Positions 5,740-6,957 of a stretch of 6,957 nucleotides of DNA are shown piece after piece; the first letter of the stretch is position 1, and every line of letters begins with the position of its first letter. This stretch comes from Acidimicrobiia bacterium. GTDB taxonomy: Bacteria > Actinomycetota > Acidimicrobiia > Spongiisociales > JAENVV01. The position numbers and the translations under genes are program-made. Location: contig CP070681.1 of the NCBI GenBank assembly GCA_020352575.1, positions 1,062,099 to 1,069,055 of the forward strand, given 5' to 3'. Under the pieces are notes generated by a model. That model was not told the DNA's origin and made no database searches. It was given only the letters and a program-made list of their open reading frames with translations.

Positions 5740-6957
5740 TGGCTGGTCCCCTGCCCTTCGACCTGCTCCCCGACTCCGCCGAGATCGGGGTGAGCGGACA
5801 CCTCTCCATCGGAGGATGCGACACGCTCGCCCTCGCCGAGGAGTTCGGCACGCCCCTGTTCGTGTACGACGAGGCGCACCTCCGCGACCGATGTCGGCGG
5901 GCCGCCAATGCATGGCCGGGTGGGGCGGCCTACGCCACGAAGGCCTTCCTCTGCACCGCCATGGCCCGCCTCGCCCACGAGGAGGGCATGCACCTCGACG
6001 TGGCAACCGGGGGCGAACTCCACGTGGCGCTCCATGCGGGCGTCCCGGCCGACCGCCTCGTGATGCACGGGAACAACAAGAGCGAGGCCGAACTGGTGAT
6101 GGCCCTCGAAGCAGGCGTCGGTCGCATCGTCGTGGATTCGTTCGACGAGATGGACCGGATCGAGCGGTTGGTGGCCGAGGGCCACGCACCACCCCGCGTC
6201 CTCGTCCGCCTCACCCCCGGCATCGAGGCGCACACCCACGAGTTCGTGCAGACCGGCCACGACGACACGAAGTTCGGCTTCACCGTCTCCACGGGCGCCG
6301 GCGAAGCAGCGGTGCGACGCGCTGCCGCCTCTGCGGCGATGGATCTGGTCGGGACGCACGTCCACATCGGCAGCCAGGTGTTCTCGACCGACAGCCTCGC
6401 CGCGGCGGCCCGACGGGTCGCCCGCCTGGTCGCACCTTTCGACCTCGAAGAACTCAGCATGGGCGGTGGGCTCGGAGTCGCCTACGTCGAGGGCGAGCGC
6501 GCTCCCACGATCGAGGAGTGGGCCGAGGCCGTGCTCGGAGCGTGCGAGGCCGAGGGCGTGACCGCCAGGGTGAGCGCAGAGCCCGGACGAGCGATCGTGG
6601 CGTCCGCTGCCGTCACCCTCTACGCCGCGGGCACCGTCAAGGACATCCCGGGCATCCGGACCTACGTGGCGGTCGATGGCGGGATGTCCGACAACCCGCG
6701 ACCGGTCCTCTACGGCTCGGGGTACGAGACGTTCCTCCCTCGAGCGGTCGGTGCGGACCGCCCGATGGGCATCCGACTCGTCGGGAAGCACTGCGAGTCG
6801 GGCGACCTCCTCGTGCGGGAGGGTTGGGTGCCCGAGGACCTCGCCGTGGGCGACATCGTGGCGACGCCCGTGACCGGCGCGTACGGCCACACGATGGGCT
6901 CCAACTACAACAAGGTGCTCAGGCCGGCGGTCGTGTTCGTGTCGGGCGGTGACGCCC
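5739..6957 (+). CDS. lysA: Diaminopimelate decarboxylase, 3' end cut by window edge
   Basis: A PLP enzyme that decarboxylates meso-diaminopimelate to lysine, the last step of lysine synthesis, in the cytoplasm. The first 406 residues are visible. The alanine-racemase-type barrel carries the PLP lysine K68 in AYATKAFLC (64-72), HGNNKS (110-115), HVHIGSQ (207-213), the phosphate-binding GGGLG (242-246) and EPGRAIV (281-287). The C-terminal beta domain has AVDGGMSDNPRPVLYGSGY (311-329), the active-site CESGD (352-356) contributed to the partner subunit, and GAYGHTMGSNYN (380-391). The TLYAAGTVKDIPGIRTYV stretch is typical of actinobacterial LysA. Family members run about 420-450 residues, so only the last few dozen should be missing. 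ATG at 5739 overlaps the TGA of the upstream channel gene (TGATG) and has GGAG before it. The sibling enzymes arginine and ornithine decarboxylase are less likely given the CESGD and GGMSDN motifs and the neighbouring hom and thrC. Confidence 0.96.
   Translation, partial: MAGPLPFDLLPDSAEIGVSGHLSIGGCDTLALAEEFGTPLFVYDEAHLRDRCRRAANAWPGGAAYATKAFLCTAMARLAHEEGMHLDVATGGELHVALHAGVPADRLVMHGNNKSEAELVMALEAGVGRIVVDSFDEMDRIERLVAEGHAPPRVLVRLTPGIEAHTHEFVQTGHDDTKFGFTVSTGAGEAAVRRAAASAAMDLVGTHVHIGSQVFSTDSLAAAARRVARLVAPFDLEELSMGGGLGVAYVEGERAPTIEEWAEAVLGACEAEGVTARVSAEPGRAIVASAAVTLYAAGTVKDIPGIRTYVAVDGGMSDNPRPVLYGSGYETFLPRAVGADRPMGIRLVGKHCESGDLLVREGWVPEDLAVGDIVATPVTGAYGHTMGSNYNKVLRPAVVFVSGGDA

Noticed and set aside
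5520..6890. A 456-residue open frame on the minus strand opposite the channel gene and lysA
   Set aside because: It crosses two real genes, is His/Asp/Arg-rich, and shows no recognisable motifs; the LysA motifs on the plus strand are decisive.
5618..6952. A 444-residue arginine- and proline-rich frame on the plus strand
   Set aside because: It is a shifted frame of lysA. The true lysA frame, open to the window edge, carries all the diaminopimelate decarboxylase motifs.

Overview
The window looks like a high-GC actinobacterial chromosome segment. Codons end mostly in G or C on both strands. The set lysA, hom, thrC, rho matches the neighbourhood known from Mycobacterium tuberculosis (lysA-hom-thrC-thrB-rho). 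The sequence alone does not fix the genus; a deep actinobacterial lineage such as Acidimicrobiia is a guess.

Layout from left to right. Positions 1-1052 (minus): transcription terminator Rho, cut by the left edge, with a Q/N-rich and arginine-rich linker. Positions 1053-1218: rho leader and a probable rho promoter. Positions 1219-2583 (minus): threonine synthase. Positions 2586-3863 (minus): homoserine dehydrogenase, just upstream of thrC in the same transcript. Positions 3864-3947: short spacer with a possible leaderless promoter and a 9-bp direct repeat. Positions 3948-4832 (or 4862), minus: an MscS-type mechanosensitive channel. Positions 4879-5739 (plus): a second, divergently transcribed MscS-type channel of a different subfamily. 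Positions 5739-6957 (plus): diaminopimelate decarboxylase LysA, whose start overlaps the channel stop by one base and which runs off the right edge.

Hom and ThrC act on the threonine branch of the aspartate family, and LysA makes the last step of the lysine branch. The homoserine kinase gene thrB, which would join Hom to ThrC, is not between thrC and rho. lysA is inverted relative to hom, and the two channel genes sit at the divergence point. Placing two small channels among aspartate-family amino acid genes, one of them coupled to lysA, is the most unusual feature here. It invites, but does not prove, a role in amino acid efflux or osmotic release.

There are no RNA genes, mobile elements, CRISPR arrays or intergenic stretches over 300 bases. 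All six genes look intact apart from the two cut by the window edges. I do not see a wholly novel system; the findings are modifications of a conserved locus.
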